This document shows positions 1 to 10,288 of a stretch of 64,000 nucleotides of DNA, piece after piece. The notes below the pieces were generated by a model. It saw only the letters and a list, made by a program, of their open reading frames with translations, did not search any database and was not told the origin of the DNA. This DNA is from a virus: positions 105,743 through 169,742 of IMG/VR virus record IMGVR_UViG_3300020056_002227; one strand, written 5' to 3'. The position numbers were made by a program, and so were the translations under genes. Position 1 is the stretch's first letter, and the number at the start of each line of letters is the position of its first letter.

Positions 1-3000
1 AATTTTGGAACTGCAACTGTTGGTATTACTGGTCAAAACGGCAGATTACATTTACAAGCAAATAAGACATTCTTGCAAGAAGAAGCAATTGCGTACATTG
101 CACAAGAATTCCCCGGCTTTGTTTATGATCAAGCCAAGTGCAGAAGAGATATTGGTTATCTAGTAGATGCAATTTCTTTCGATATTTCTCATGGGTCTAA
201 TACCTCTGCAATCAATTTTGCTAGATTGTATTTCGATAAGGGTATTAGTACACTGCCTGAAAATCAAAAGGCTAAGACCGCAGAGGTTTATGAACACCTT
301 GCAAATGTTGCTTCTAATATTGTACAAGCAATTGGTGTTACACCCACCACAGGCAATGCACAAAGTCAAGATATTGCAAATGCCGATGCTGGAATTGAAA
401 TTGCTAAGAGAACATATGATCTGATGGATCTTACTGCTAAGGTGATCAGAGAGGATACTCTTGATTGGTTGCCAACAGCAATTGAACCCGGTTACAACAC
501 CGTGGCTCAGATGACAGCATCTAATACAATTGATGGAATTACAGAATCACTTCAGGGTGGTGTAATTAAGTACCTCAGAGAATTCCACAACGGTCTTCCT
601 TATAATAAAGAAAAGTGCTACAGAGATGTCGGTCTCATTACCGATGCAATTTCTAAGGATATCGAATACGGTGGAAATGCATCCACAATCGAAGCTGCAA
701 AATATTACTTCACTGTCGATGAAAGACTTGCATCTTCTTATGAAGAACTCAGAACCAAGAACGTTCTTTCTATTCCAGTAACAGGTCAGTTCTCTGTGCT
801 GGATGATCTGGCTGCAGTATCTGGTCTTAGAGAGGCTACAAATATTCTGCCTCAAGAACAGCGTATTCCTACCAAGAGAGCGTTCGAACATCTGGCTGCA
901 ACCGCGGCCTCTATCGTTCAAGAAGTTGCAGTAACACCTACCACAGGTAATGCTCAAGTACAGGACGTATCTGGTACAGCCGCAGATGCTGCTACAGGTA
1001 CAGCAGTGGCAAACCTGTTTAATATTATTTCTGGTGTTGTCGATGATAATGATCTCGACAATCTGACCACTACCGAAGTCAAGCCACTTGCTGATCCTAA
1101 TAGAACAGTTGCTCGTCAGCAGATCCAAATGAACAAAGAGTTCATTATTGATGAGGTTGTTGCTTATCTCAACGATGAGTTCTTCACCTTTGACGGTGAG
1201 AAATGTAAGAGAGATTTGGGCCTGATCATAGATGCAGTAAGACGAGACGTACTGACTGGTTCTGATTTCAATTCAAACTTTAACGGTCAGGCTTATAGGT
1301 CTGGAACTGTAGGTTCGAATTTGGTCATTGATGAACAGCTCACAGAAACCGTTTCTGCTATCAGATATGCAAAAGACCTTTGCGTGAATTCGATCGTCGA
1401 TCCTGCTACGGCAACAATTGCTGCAGCAAGATTCGACAAGATTATCGATATCATGGGTAATGGTACTGCATATTCTAACGTAATTGAATACGGTTTTGAT
1501 TCTGTCACGGCTGAAAGAATTAATGCAAGATCACAGTTACAGCTCAATAGAGCGTTCATCCAGGCAGAAATAACTGCATGGATTGCACTGAATTACGGAT
1601 CACTCACATATGATGTTGCTAAGTGTGAAAGAGACGTTGGCTATCTGGTAGATTCTGTGTCTTGGGATATTCAACACGGTGGTAATACAGCTTCGAGAAA
1701 TAATGCAACACTGTATTTTGAGAATGCTGTAAGCACTCTACCTGAAGATCAACGTGCTCCTACTGCAGCCGCATTTGTTCACCTTGCTGCAGTTGCTAGA
1801 TTAATTGCTAATGGTGATCCTGTCACACCTACAACTGGTAATGCCCAGACACAGAATACTGCTTCTGGTAACTCCGGTGGACCAATTGCAAGTGTTGTAG
1901 AGTCTCTATTCACAATTGTCGCAAATGCAATTCAGCAAAATGGAATCGACGGATTACCTGCTCTTGAAGAGCCTATTGTAACTGCTTATAATCCAGAATT
2001 GCAAGCCGCATATAATTCTATGGGCACAGCAAAGATAACTGCCCAAGACGGCGTATTGCAACACCTTTCTACTTACTTCAATACTCTTTACTACAATGAA
2101 GATAAGTGCAGAAGAGATACCGGCTACATTATCGATGCCGTATCACACGATATTCAATACGGTGGTAATGCTGCTACTGTAAATGCTGCTCACAACTACT
2201 TCCAAAATGCTGTAAGTACATTGCCTCTCAATCAGAGAGAACCTACCAGAAAGGCATTCTTACGCTTGGGTATGGTGATGAATCATATTACCCGCGAGAT
2301 GGAAGTAACACCGACTGTTGGAAACACACAGACTCAATTCTATAACCATGTTGCTGCAAATCCTGCAACAGGCATGTTGGTTGAAGATCTGGTTAAGATT
2401 GTTGCTAATTCGGTTGATGATGCAACTCCGGCAACTACAGCAATTCCTGCAATTGTTGAACCTTCTCAGACATGGGTTTCTGGCAATTACACCAGTGCTG
2501 TAGATGTGATAGAGAGTTCTTCTAAGACATGGGCAGACGGTGTGATCAGTCACATTAGTACCACTTACAACGGATTGAGCTTCCCACGAGGTAAGTGCAG
2601 AAGAGATGTTGGATATCTTGTTGATGCCGTTTCTCACGATGTTCAATACGGTGGAAACTATGCTAGTAGAATTGCGGCAGGAATTTATTTTGAGAATGGA
2701 ATTTCTGTACTCCCAGCAGACACTAGAGTACAAACCGCTGACATTTATAATTTCCTAGGTGTTCTATTGGCTGGTGTTGTGCAAGAGACTGATGTTTCTA
2801 ATACTACACTAACAGATACAGCACAAGATACAAGTGGTACTCCTGCTACTCTAACCGAAGGTACAAGAGTTGCAGAGTTGATATCGATAGTAGAAACCGT
2901 AATTAGAGATGACGATTTAGATGCTCTGCCAATTATGGAAGAGCCAGATACATCTTGGGTTGCGGCAGATCTCATTGCAACAGCAGAGATGATCGATGAC

Positions 3001-4356
3001 AATACCGAAGAGCTGTCAATTGATCTGGTCGAATTCTTAAGAAGAGAATTTGATGTTCTGGATTACAACCGAGATAAGTGTCGACGAGACACTGGATATC
3101 TACTTGATGCATTTAGCTATGATCTGAACTATGGAGGTAATACTGCATCTCGCTGGAATGCTGACTTCTACTTCTGGAATCAGATTTACAGAATCCCAGA
3201 AGATCAGAGAGTACCTACTGCTAGATCTTATCAGCAACTCGGTCGAATCTGTAAAGATGTTGTCCTTGGTAAATACCCAGGTCAGGTCGTCAAGAGTGGA
3301 ACTGGAACCGAGGTAGAATCTAAAAAGGTTCAGGACCTTGCAAACATCTTCTACCTGACTCAAATAAATAACGATACAACATATCTACCCGTAAAAGAAG
3401 AGCCAGATTATAGCTGGATTCCAGATATTGTATCTGATGTGTCATCGATTCTGGAGTTTAATAAGATTGATCTAGCTTTCGATACAGTAAGATATGTAAA
3501 TGCGACATATAAATACATTGATATTAATCTCACACGTAGAGATGGTTTGAATTTGTTGAAGGCCATTGAGCAAGACTTTAAGACGCTCAACCCACAGGGG
3601 CCACCTGCTTCAGATGATTACCTAGAGAACGGAGATAGACAAAGAACCAGAGCATATACAGCTGCATTGTTTGATTTCAATGGTAATCAGGCATTCCCTG
3701 TATTCAATGCTACAACACCTGGTTTGAGGTATCAAAGTTCTGTACAAAGAAGTGCTGGTGATGCAACTGATGTTGATGGTGCAATCCCTCTGGCAGACCG
3801 CAAACCATATTATGCATATATTGTGGCAACAGACTTGAATACAAGTTTCTACGCTGGAGATATATACTATTGGGATGGAACACAATGGATATTTGATGGG
3901 CCAAACAATACCGATCTACTAGATGCCTTTACTGGTGCTTGGGAGAGAATGAGAGATTATCTAGTTACTCTTTCACCAGATGCAGATCACACTGCAATGA
4001 TTAATGGCTTGATCGATGATTGTTTGATCGATAACGTACTAAGACCAGAAACATTGACATTCGGGTCTCTAGTTGAATCGATTGCTCACCAGTTTAACGG
4101 TGCCTCTGCTGGTGTAAACAGAAACGCACTTCCATTGAACTTCCGAAACCTTGGTCTGCCAATCTCGGCACTGGCCTCGGTTCTCTCAGAAGATGGAGGA
4201 CGTGTGAGATGGTCTGGTGCTGATGAATTGAATAACCAGTACTTTGCAAGGGGTTTGAGAATCAACGGTAGAACAGGAAGAATTGAAGGTAGACCATTTA
4301 CCTCATCGGTAAGAAAACTTGCAAGAAGAGCTTCTAACAGCAGAGCTTCAGTATAA
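1..4356 (+). CDS. Repeat-rich virion structural protein (5' partial)
   Basis: The reading frame is open from the first base, so this is the C-terminal 1451 residues of a longer protein. It contains seven clear copies, and an eighth degenerate one, of a unit of about 160 residues. Each unit carries a motif like KCRRDxGYLVDAVSxDIxYGGN and then a helical stretch with the motif LPxxQRxPT. Motif copies begin near bases 132, 609, 1198, 1618, 2101, 2590, 3073 and 3531. The last 300 residues differ, with a segment reading YYWDGTQWIFDG that resembles a carbohydrate-binding or fibre-type domain, and a basic tail. No signal peptide or enzyme motif is visible. I recall similar KCxRD-repeat proteins as virion structural proteins of marine T4-like phages. 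Position ahead of the fibre genes suggests a tail or baseplate component, but the exact role is unknown. Confidence 0.75.
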   Translation, partial: NFGTATVGITGQNGRLHLQANKTFLQEEAIAYIAQEFPGFVYDQAKCRRDIGYLVDAISFDISHGSNTSAINFARLYFDKGISTLPENQKAKTAEVYEHLANVASNIVQAIGVTPTTGNAQSQDIANADAGIEIAKRTYDLMDLTAKVIREDTLDWLPTAIEPGYNTVAQMTASNTIDGITESLQGGVIKYLREFHNGLPYNKEKCYRDVGLITDAISKDIEYGGNASTIEAAKYYFTVDERLASSYEELRTKNVLSIPVTGQFSVLDDLAAVSGLREATNILPQEQRIPTKRAFEHLAATAASIVQEVAVTPTTGNAQVQDVSGTAADAATGTAVANLFNIISGVVDDNDLDNLTTTEVKPLADPNRTVARQQIQMNKEFIIDEVVAYLNDEFFTFDGEKCKRDLGLIIDAVRRDVLTGSDFNSNFNGQAYRSGTVGSNLVIDEQLTETVSAIRYAKDLCVNSIVDPATATIAAARFDKIIDIMGNGTAYSNVIEYGFDSVTAERINARSQLQLNRAFIQAEITAWIALNYGSLTYDVAKCERDVGYLVDSVSWDIQHGGNTASRNNATLYFENAVSTLPEDQRAPTAAAFVHLAAVARLIANGDPVTPTTGNAQTQNTASGNSGGPIASVVESLFTIVANAIQQNGIDGLPALEEPIVTAYNPELQAAYNSMGTAKITAQDGVLQHLSTYFNTLYYNEDKCRRDTGYIIDAVSHDIQYGGNAATVNAAHNYFQNAVSTLPLNQREPTRKAFLRLGMVMNHITREMEVTPTVGNTQTQFYNHVAANPATGMLVEDLVKIVANSVDDATPATTAIPAIVEPSQTWVSGNYTSAVDVIESSSKTWADGVISHISTTYNGLSFPRGKCRRDVGYLVDAVSHDVQYGGNYASRIAAGIYFENGISVLPADTRVQTADIYNFLGVLLAGVVQETDVSNTTLTDTAQDTSGTPATLTEGTRVAELISIVETVIRDDDLDALPIMEEPDTSWVAADLIATAEMIDDNTEELSIDLVEFLRREFDVLDYNRDKCRRDTGYLLDAFSYDLNYGGNTASRWNADFYFWNQIYRIPEDQRVPTARSYQQLGRICKDVVLGKYPGQVVKSGTGTEVESKKVQDLANIFYLTQINNDTTYLPVKEEPDYSWIPDIVSDVSSILEFNKIDLAFDTVRYVNATYKYIDINLTRRDGLNLLKAIEQDFKTLNPQGPPASDDYLENGDRQRTRAYTAALFDFNGNQAFPVFNATTPGLRYQSSVQRSAGDATDVDGAIPLADRKPYYAYIVATDLNTSFYAGDIYYWDGTQWIFDGPNNTDLLDAFTGAWERMRDYLVTLSPDADHTAMINGLIDDCLIDNVLRPETLTFGSLVESIAHQFNGASAGVNRNALPLNFRNLGLPISALASVLSEDGGRVRWSGADELNNQYFARGLRINGRTGRIEGRPFTSSVRKLARRASNSRASV
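132..3600 (+). repeat. Tandem ~160-residue KCRRD-type repeats (7 plus 1 degenerate)
   Basis: Motif starts are spaced 477, 589, 420, 483, 489, 483 and 458 nt apart, so the unit length varies around 480 nt. The third copy (from 1198) is the longest and most diverged, having lost the YGGN ending. The eighth (3531) keeps only RRDG. The most conserved residues are K-C, R-D, the D-A pair and the final G-G-N. Confidence 0.85.
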
Positions 4357-4371
4357 AGGATAGAGAAATAA

Positions 4372-4842
4372 ATGTCATATACAACTAAAATAGATCCAGT
4401 AGACGGTACTACGATTATCGTTACTACCCAGGCTCCGGATGCACTACCAATTGGAAAGACCCTGGAGTTGAGTACAGAATGGCAGGTACTTATTGATGTT
4501 CCAAAATTTGAAGTTCCTGAGCTTGTATTCGGTGGTTCTACCACTATCGAACCTGGAATTGGTGAGGTAATTTCTCCTCTCATTGTTGCAAATAAAACAA
4601 GTAATACTGTTGCAATTGATGTGAGAACGCACCGATTCATAGAGCCGGTGCCAGGCCAAGGAAATGAATTTTATCTTATTAGAAACCTTAGGATACCTGC
4701 TTATGATACCATACCAATTCCGCTTAATGGACAGTTTTTTGCTACAGGTGACACATTAGAGGCCAAGGCCAGTGCAAACTTAGCAATTGACTCAACTATA
4801 TCATATACCTTAGGACAAGCGGAAGAGTACGATGTCGACTAG
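4372..4842 (+). CDS. Hypothetical tail/structural protein, 156 aa
   Basis: This 156-residue protein of unrecognised family starts 15 nt after the preceding stop, with AAAGGA upstream as ribosome-binding site. It is predicted mostly beta: a first part rich in T, I and V, then alternating hydrophobic strands through IGKTLELSTEWQVLIDVPKF and on to the C-terminus. The segment NKTSNTVAIDVRTHRF looks like a beta-sandwich. There is no signal peptide, membrane span or catalytic motif. It overlaps the collagen-like fibre gene by 11 nt, so the two are likely translationally coupled. It may be a small adaptor for that fibre; this is inference from position only. Confidence 0.6.
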   Translation: MSYTTKIDPVDGTTIIVTTQAPDALPIGKTLELSTEWQVLIDVPKFEVPELVFGGSTTIEPGIGEVISPLIVANKTSNTVAIDVRTHRFIEPVPGQGNEFYLIRNLRIPAYDTIPIPLNGQFFATGDTLEAKASANLAIDSTISYTLGQAEEYDVD

Positions 4843-7800
4843 ATTTAGATCCATTGGCTCCAAGACCATTACTCTTGGGCAGGGAATACCACAACAGTTT
4901 CCCATTCAATTAGATCCAGCCCCATTTGAGGGTGCCATTGTTTATGCAGATAATGGTACAATTAAACTCTCGAATGGTACGGCGTGGGTTGATGTTGGAG
5001 CAGGGCCTCAAGGTGTCCAAGGTTTTACAGGTACCCAAGGTGTCCAAGGTATCCAAGGTGAGTATGGGCCAGGATTTACAATCATCGGTTCGGTACCAGA
5101 TGTAGACGCAGGTGGTGATCCACAAGCAACTTTAAATGCAGCATTCCCCAGTCCAAATATAGGTGAAGGTGTCATCGATGATACCGACGACGAGCTTTGG
5201 ATTTGGGATGGTACCAATTGGATTAATATCGGTTCATTCCGTGGTGTTCAAGGTCTTCAAGGCACTCAGGGTGTTCAAGGTCTTCAAGGCACACTCGGAG
5301 AAAAAGGTATTCAAGGTACCCGTGGTTATAGAGGACCACAGGGAACCCAAGGTACTCAAGGTTTCCAAGGTGTTCAAGGCTTCCAAGGCAATCAGGGCAT
5401 ACAAGGTGTCCAAGGGCCTCAGGCCTCACAGGGTACCCAAGGTATTCAAGGTAATCAAGGACTTCAGGGTCTTCAAGGTGTTCAAGGACCGCAAGCTTCA
5501 CAAGGAACTCAAGGCTTCCAAGGCAATCAAGGGATGCAGGGTTTCAACGGTGATGATGCTGGATCGGTATATGAATATCGACTACTAAATTCTAATATTG
5601 AGGCTGACCCAGGTAGTGGTCAGATGATTTGGAATTTACCTAGCAACCCAACCGATACTTTCTCCACAACTACAAGAATTTGGATTGACGATGAAGCCTT
5701 CTATGGCGTAAACATGGAAGGAATTTATTCGGCAATCGCAGCAGCAGACTCTGTTAATAAAGCCTACATGAAGGTAACAAAGCGTGGGCAACCAGATGAT
5801 TATGTTGTATTTACTATTCAGGCAATTTCTGATAGTACCGGTTACTGGCAATTAGATGTAACATTTATAGCCGGTAATGCAATCAGAGAGAATTTCGTTG
5901 AAGAAACATCACCTGGTGTTTTTACTTCTTATCCTCTACTCGTAGATTTTTCTATCAGTGGTGATAAGGGAATTCAAGGTGATCAAGGCACCCAAGGTTT
6001 CCAAGGACTACAAGGACCTCAAGGTCCACAAGGAATGCAGGGAACACAAGGTGTTCAAGGTGTCCAAGGCCCACAAGGGCTTACCGGTAATCAAGGTACC
6101 GTTGGTGCTTACGGCGGTGTAACATTTAGATACGAGTATAATGCTCTCGATGTAACTAATACAGACCCCACACCCGGATTCTTAAAGGGTGATAATGCAA
6201 TATTAGGTAATGCTACTGAATTATACATTGACGTCACTGATGCTGATGGTGTTACCATTAGTGCAATGCTTGCAGATTTCTATGCGTCTTCAAATCCAAA
6301 TAGTAAGGGCTATTTGAAACTGGCAGATGCATCCAACGTCTATAATTATGCTCTCTTTGAGGTGACAGGTGGTAACCTTGTAGGTACTGCTGGAACTGGA
6401 TATCACGCAGTAGCAGTAAATAGTCTTGTTACAGGTCAAACCTATTCTAACGGTACAGATTTCCGAATCTCATTTATAAGAACTGGTGATCAAGGCATAC
6501 AGGGCAATCAAGGTACTCAGGGTATTCAAGGTTTCCAAGGTTCACAGGGTACTCAAGGCTTCCAAGGATCTCAAGGGACTCAGGGTATCCAAGGTGTTCA
6601 AGGACCACAAGGTCTTCAAGGTACTCAAGGTTTCCAAGGAACACAAGGCACACAGGGCATTCAAGGATTACAGGGTGTACAAGGTTCCGTTGGTGATTTC
6701 GGTGGCCTTACATTTGATTATACATTCGATTCTGCGACCACTGATGCAGATCCTGGTCAAGGTAATTTAAGGTTTGATAATGCTGCATTTGATTCAGCAA
6801 CTAAAATGTATATCGATGACCTCGATGATGCAGCTAATGATCTTTCTCCACTCTTCACGGAACTTGACATTAATGCAAGTGGTGTAAAAGGCCTGTTTAG
6901 AATTATTAATGCAGCCGATGTTACCGAGTTTGCTACATTCAATTATACAGAAATCACAGATTCTACCGGTTATCATACCTTTGATGTAGCCCACATTGCT
7001 GGTGTAACCTCGTTCACAAATGGCGCAGATATTAGAATTACATTTGTTCGAACTGGAGACCCAGGCCCTCAGGGTGCTCAAGGTTCTCAAGGACCTCAGG
7101 GTACCCAAGGTTTCCAAGGTGTTCAAGGGCTACAAGGTATCCAAGGTACACAGGGCATCCAAGGCACACAGGGCATCCAAGGTATGCAAGGTACCGTAGG
7201 AGATCACGGTGGACTTTCTTGGAATTATCTCTTTGATTCAAATACAAGTTCTGGATCGGCCCCAGTTGCAAATAGCTGGAAGATTGATAACTCCAATATA
7301 ACGCTTGCAACGAAGCTTGTCATCGATGATATTCCAGATGATGCATACAGCAACGAATTAGATGACTTCTTTACCTATCTTGGTGCAATACCCGGTTCTC
7401 CAAAGGGTCATATTCTTATTGAGAGCACAGCGGATAACGATGGACCTGCAGGTCATCACTTTGTTGTCTACGAGTTTACTGCATTTAACTGGGATAGTGC
7501 ATCTGAATTATACGGTATCTTTGATGTAAACTACATTGCATCAGGAGCTGTAACAAGTAATAACTGGAATAACGTAGAGTCCGATCACGGCCCAGATACA
7601 CTGGTTCACTTTATTCCGGCTGGACCACAAGGTACTCAGGGACCACAAGGTACTCAAGGATTTACTGGTATTCAAGGTGGTGCAGGTGCCTCCGGTGGTG
7701 TAACATTCGAATATGAGTTCGATACAGATACTGGCACTTCTCTCTTAGGTGCACCTGGATTATTGAAGTTCAACAATGCTTCTCTATCTTCAGCCACTGA

Positions 7801-10285
7801 AATGAGAATCAGTGATACTACTCAGAATGGTGCAAACCTTGATACACTTCTGAATAATTATATTCTGAACAACCCAGGGCCCATCAAAGGCTTTTATAAG
7901 ATCATTTCAATTAATGATCCTACGAAATATGTTGTTTATTCTATTACTGGTGGATCAAGCACTCTCACACAATTTGTAATAAACAGTACATATGTTACAG
8001 CCTCTACCGGTGCTGATGCTACATATTTTGGAAACAACCCAGCGCTATTCATTACCTTCAGTAGAAATGGAGATGACGGGCCACAAGGTGTTCAAGGTTA
8101 TCAAGGTACTCAGGGCATTCAAGGTATTCAAGGTATTCCCGGCCAAGGCACACAAGGTTTCCAAGGTACTCAGGGTATTCAAGGTGGCCAAGGTGATCAG
8201 GGTGAAGCTGGTGCCTTCGGCGGTGTAACATTTGACTATACATTCAGAACTGATACGAATCTAACTTCGGTCGCCCCCGGCGAAATAGAGCTCAACAATG
8301 CAGCTGCAAATATTGCCACACAGATGGCAATTCACCACAGGGACGATAACTTTATTGATATCAGTCAATATTTAGCTACGATTGATGATTCTACAAGCCC
8401 CATTAAAGGACACTTTAGAATCTCAGAAGTAGGCACACCATCTAATTTCGTTCTCTTCACAATAAGTTCGATGACCGTTGGTGGTAGCTTCAATACCATA
8501 ACCTGTTCATATGTTGACGGGTCTCTTGGTTCCGGCACATTTACAGACCAGGCAGATGTTGTAATTACATTTGCTCGAACAGGTGATCAAGGGCCTCCTG
8601 GTGCTCAAGGAGCTCAAGGACCTCAGGGTACCCAAGGTTTCCAAGGTAACCAAGGTATTGCTGGAGACGGTAATCAAGGTACTCAGGGACCTCAAGGTTT
8701 CCAAGGTACCCAAGGCTTTACTGGTGGCCCAGGTGACGAAGGGCCACAAGGACCACAAGGCCCTCAAGGATTCCAAGGTATTCAAGGTTTTGAAGGTAGC
8801 CAAGGGCCTTCGGGTGCTGGTTCTCAAGGCCCACAGGGAATGCAAGGAATGCAGGGTGTTCAAGGCTTTGTAGGATCTGGTGGTGATGGTAACCAAGGAC
8901 CTCAAGGTTTCCAAGGAATGCAGGGAACACAAGGGGTTCAAGGTTTCCAAGGTATTTCTGGTGGTGATGGACAACCAGGTGGCCCAGGTTCTCAAGGGCC
9001 TCAGGGCACCCAAGGTATCCAAGGTACTCAAGGTATCAGTGGTGATGGAGGCGATGGATCACAGGGTGCTCAGGGACCACAAGGTTTCCAAGGTATTCAA
9101 GGTATTCAAGGTATTACTGCGTCAGGTGGTGTAGGGCCGCAGGGACCACAAGGTACTCAAGGTGTTCAAGGTATACAAGGATTTGGCCAAGAAGGTGGTC
9201 AGGGTACTCAGGGTTTACAAGGACTACAAGGTATACAGGGGCCCCTTGGTACTGCAAGTACCGGCGCACAAGGTATGCAGGGTACTCAGGGCTGGGAGGG
9301 CCCTCAGGGTTCTATAGGGATCGGTGATCCCGGTACACAAGGCCCTCAGGGTATTCAAGGTATCCAAGGTTCACAAGGTACTACAGGCTCCGGTGCAGAT
9401 GGTTCTCAAGGCTTCCAAGGGACACAAGGTACCCAAGGCTTTACGGGTGCTCAAGGTAATCAAGGTTTTACCGGAGCAGGAGATGTTGGAGCTCAAGGTG
9501 CTCAAGGCCCTCAAGGTACTATTGGTCTCACTGGCTCACAGGGTGCTCAAGGATTTGAAGGCGCAGGTGATGAAGGCGCTCAGGGACCACAAGGTACTCA
9601 GGGCATACAAGGTGACTTTGGACCACAAGGTACTACTGGTGCGGGTGCTCAGGGTGCTATTGGTTTCCAAGGATTCACTGGTTTCCAAGGTACTCAGGGC
9701 TTTACAGGTAGTGCAGGTGCTTCAACATCTATTGATGTACAAGATGTTCATACCTCTGGTCTTCAAAGTACCGACCTACTCGTAACCTTTGTTCAAGGCG
9801 GAACCGGTAATAGACCTTTGTATGCTACACTGACACCCAACCCAGCACCAAGTGCCGGTGCTCAGAATTTCCTATACAGAGCTGACCAAGATAAACTATC
9901 AGTAGAGAATATCTTTGTTGGAGGCACAATTACTCAAGATACTGGTGCTTCATGGACTGCTTCAGATGGTACTTTAAATATAACCGGAAGTCTTGAAGCT
10001 TCAAATGATTTGATTACAGCTTCTGATGCAAGATATAAAGAAAATGTTATTGATATCGAAAATGCCCTAAGCAAGGTCTTGGCAATGAGAGGTGTCAATT
10101 ATAACATGATAGGTGATGATACACAGAAAATTGGTTTGATCGCACAAGAAGTGCAAGAGGTCATACCAGAAGTTGTATCTAATAATAATGATAGACTTGG
10201 GGTTTCATACGGTAATATAGTCGCACTATTGATCGAAGCCATTAAGGAGCAACAGGCACAGCTTGACGATTTGAGAGGTAAGTAA
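4832..10285 (+). CDS. Collagen-like tail fibre with C-terminal S74 chaperone domain, 1817 aa
   Basis: This is a long fibre. Residues 1-60 form a short N-terminal head. Then long runs of Gly-X-Gln triplets (GTQGVQGIQG style), expected to form a collagen-like triple helix, alternate with six globular insertions of roughly 110-140 residues. Five of those begin with G-G-V/L-T/S-F/W. An almost uninterrupted collagen stretch of about 380 residues follows (bases 8580-9720), then a beta-rich region. From residue 1731 the protein ends in an intramolecular chaperone autoprotease domain (peptidase S74): SDARYKEN, then IGLIAQEVQEVIPEVV. In that family the domain trimerises the fibre and cuts itself off at the Ser-Asp. 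The start ATG has GGAAGAG upstream and lies inside the end of the previous gene. It is a likely receptor-binding or side fibre of the virion. Confidence 0.88.
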   Translation: MSTRFRSIGSKTITLGQGIPQQFPIQLDPAPFEGAIVYADNGTIKLSNGTAWVDVGAGPQGVQGFTGTQGVQGIQGEYGPGFTIIGSVPDVDAGGDPQATLNAAFPSPNIGEGVIDDTDDELWIWDGTNWINIGSFRGVQGLQGTQGVQGLQGTLGEKGIQGTRGYRGPQGTQGTQGFQGVQGFQGNQGIQGVQGPQASQGTQGIQGNQGLQGLQGVQGPQASQGTQGFQGNQGMQGFNGDDAGSVYEYRLLNSNIEADPGSGQMIWNLPSNPTDTFSTTTRIWIDDEAFYGVNMEGIYSAIAAADSVNKAYMKVTKRGQPDDYVVFTIQAISDSTGYWQLDVTFIAGNAIRENFVEETSPGVFTSYPLLVDFSISGDKGIQGDQGTQGFQGLQGPQGPQGMQGTQGVQGVQGPQGLTGNQGTVGAYGGVTFRYEYNALDVTNTDPTPGFLKGDNAILGNATELYIDVTDADGVTISAMLADFYASSNPNSKGYLKLADASNVYNYALFEVTGGNLVGTAGTGYHAVAVNSLVTGQTYSNGTDFRISFIRTGDQGIQGNQGTQGIQGFQGSQGTQGFQGSQGTQGIQGVQGPQGLQGTQGFQGTQGTQGIQGLQGVQGSVGDFGGLTFDYTFDSATTDADPGQGNLRFDNAAFDSATKMYIDDLDDAANDLSPLFTELDINASGVKGLFRIINAADVTEFATFNYTEITDSTGYHTFDVAHIAGVTSFTNGADIRITFVRTGDPGPQGAQGSQGPQGTQGFQGVQGLQGIQGTQGIQGTQGIQGMQGTVGDHGGLSWNYLFDSNTSSGSAPVANSWKIDNSNITLATKLVIDDIPDDAYSNELDDFFTYLGAIPGSPKGHILIESTADNDGPAGHHFVVYEFTAFNWDSASELYGIFDVNYIASGAVTSNNWNNVESDHGPDTLVHFIPAGPQGTQGPQGTQGFTGIQGGAGASGGVTFEYEFDTDTGTSLLGAPGLLKFNNASLSSATEMRISDTTQNGANLDTLLNNYILNNPGPIKGFYKIISINDPTKYVVYSITGGSSTLTQFVINSTYVTASTGADATYFGNNPALFITFSRNGDDGPQGVQGYQGTQGIQGIQGIPGQGTQGFQGTQGIQGGQGDQGEAGAFGGVTFDYTFRTDTNLTSVAPGEIELNNAAANIATQMAIHHRDDNFIDISQYLATIDDSTSPIKGHFRISEVGTPSNFVLFTISSMTVGGSFNTITCSYVDGSLGSGTFTDQADVVITFARTGDQGPPGAQGAQGPQGTQGFQGNQGIAGDGNQGTQGPQGFQGTQGFTGGPGDEGPQGPQGPQGFQGIQGFEGSQGPSGAGSQGPQGMQGMQGVQGFVGSGGDGNQGPQGFQGMQGTQGVQGFQGISGGDGQPGGPGSQGPQGTQGIQGTQGISGDGGDGSQGAQGPQGFQGIQGIQGITASGGVGPQGPQGTQGVQGIQGFGQEGGQGTQGLQGLQGIQGPLGTASTGAQGMQGTQGWEGPQGSIGIGDPGTQGPQGIQGIQGSQGTTGSGADGSQGFQGTQGTQGFTGAQGNQGFTGAGDVGAQGAQGPQGTIGLTGSQGAQGFEGAGDEGAQGPQGTQGIQGDFGPQGTTGAGAQGAIGFQGFTGFQGTQGFTGSAGASTSIDVQDVHTSGLQSTDLLVTFVQGGTGNRPLYATLTPNPAPSAGAQNFLYRADQDKLSVENIFVGGTITQDTGASWTASDGTLNITGSLEASNDLITASDARYKENVIDIENALSKVLAMRGVNYNMIGDDTQKIGLIAQEVQEVIPEVVSNNNDRLGVSYGNIVALLIEAIKEQQAQLDDLRGK
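8580..9720 (+). repeat. Long Gly-X-Gln collagen-like tract
   Basis: Triplets coding Gly-X-Gln, or variants such as Gly-X-Gly and Gly-X-Glu, run almost without interruption here. Shorter tracts of the same kind separate the globular domains further upstream in the gene. Glutamine is written by both CAA and CAG and glycine mainly by GGT and GGC, so the repeat is stronger at protein than at DNA level. Confidence 0.85.
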
Positions 10286-10288
10286 ATA

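Noticed and set aside
73-4356. TTG at 73 as the start of the first protein
   Set aside because: The frame is open to base 1 with the same coding character, and there is no ribosome-binding site before 73; the gene is 5' truncated by the window.
5223-9785. Several open frames on both strands rich in Val/Lys or Leu/Glu across the collagen-like gene
   Set aside because: They are frame-shadows of the Gly-X-Gln repeat, which suppresses stop codons in all frames.
10283-10288. TAAATA as a late promoter before the gene at 10289
   Set aside because: It abuts the start codon and overlaps the stop of the fibre gene, leaving no room for a leader or ribosome-binding site.
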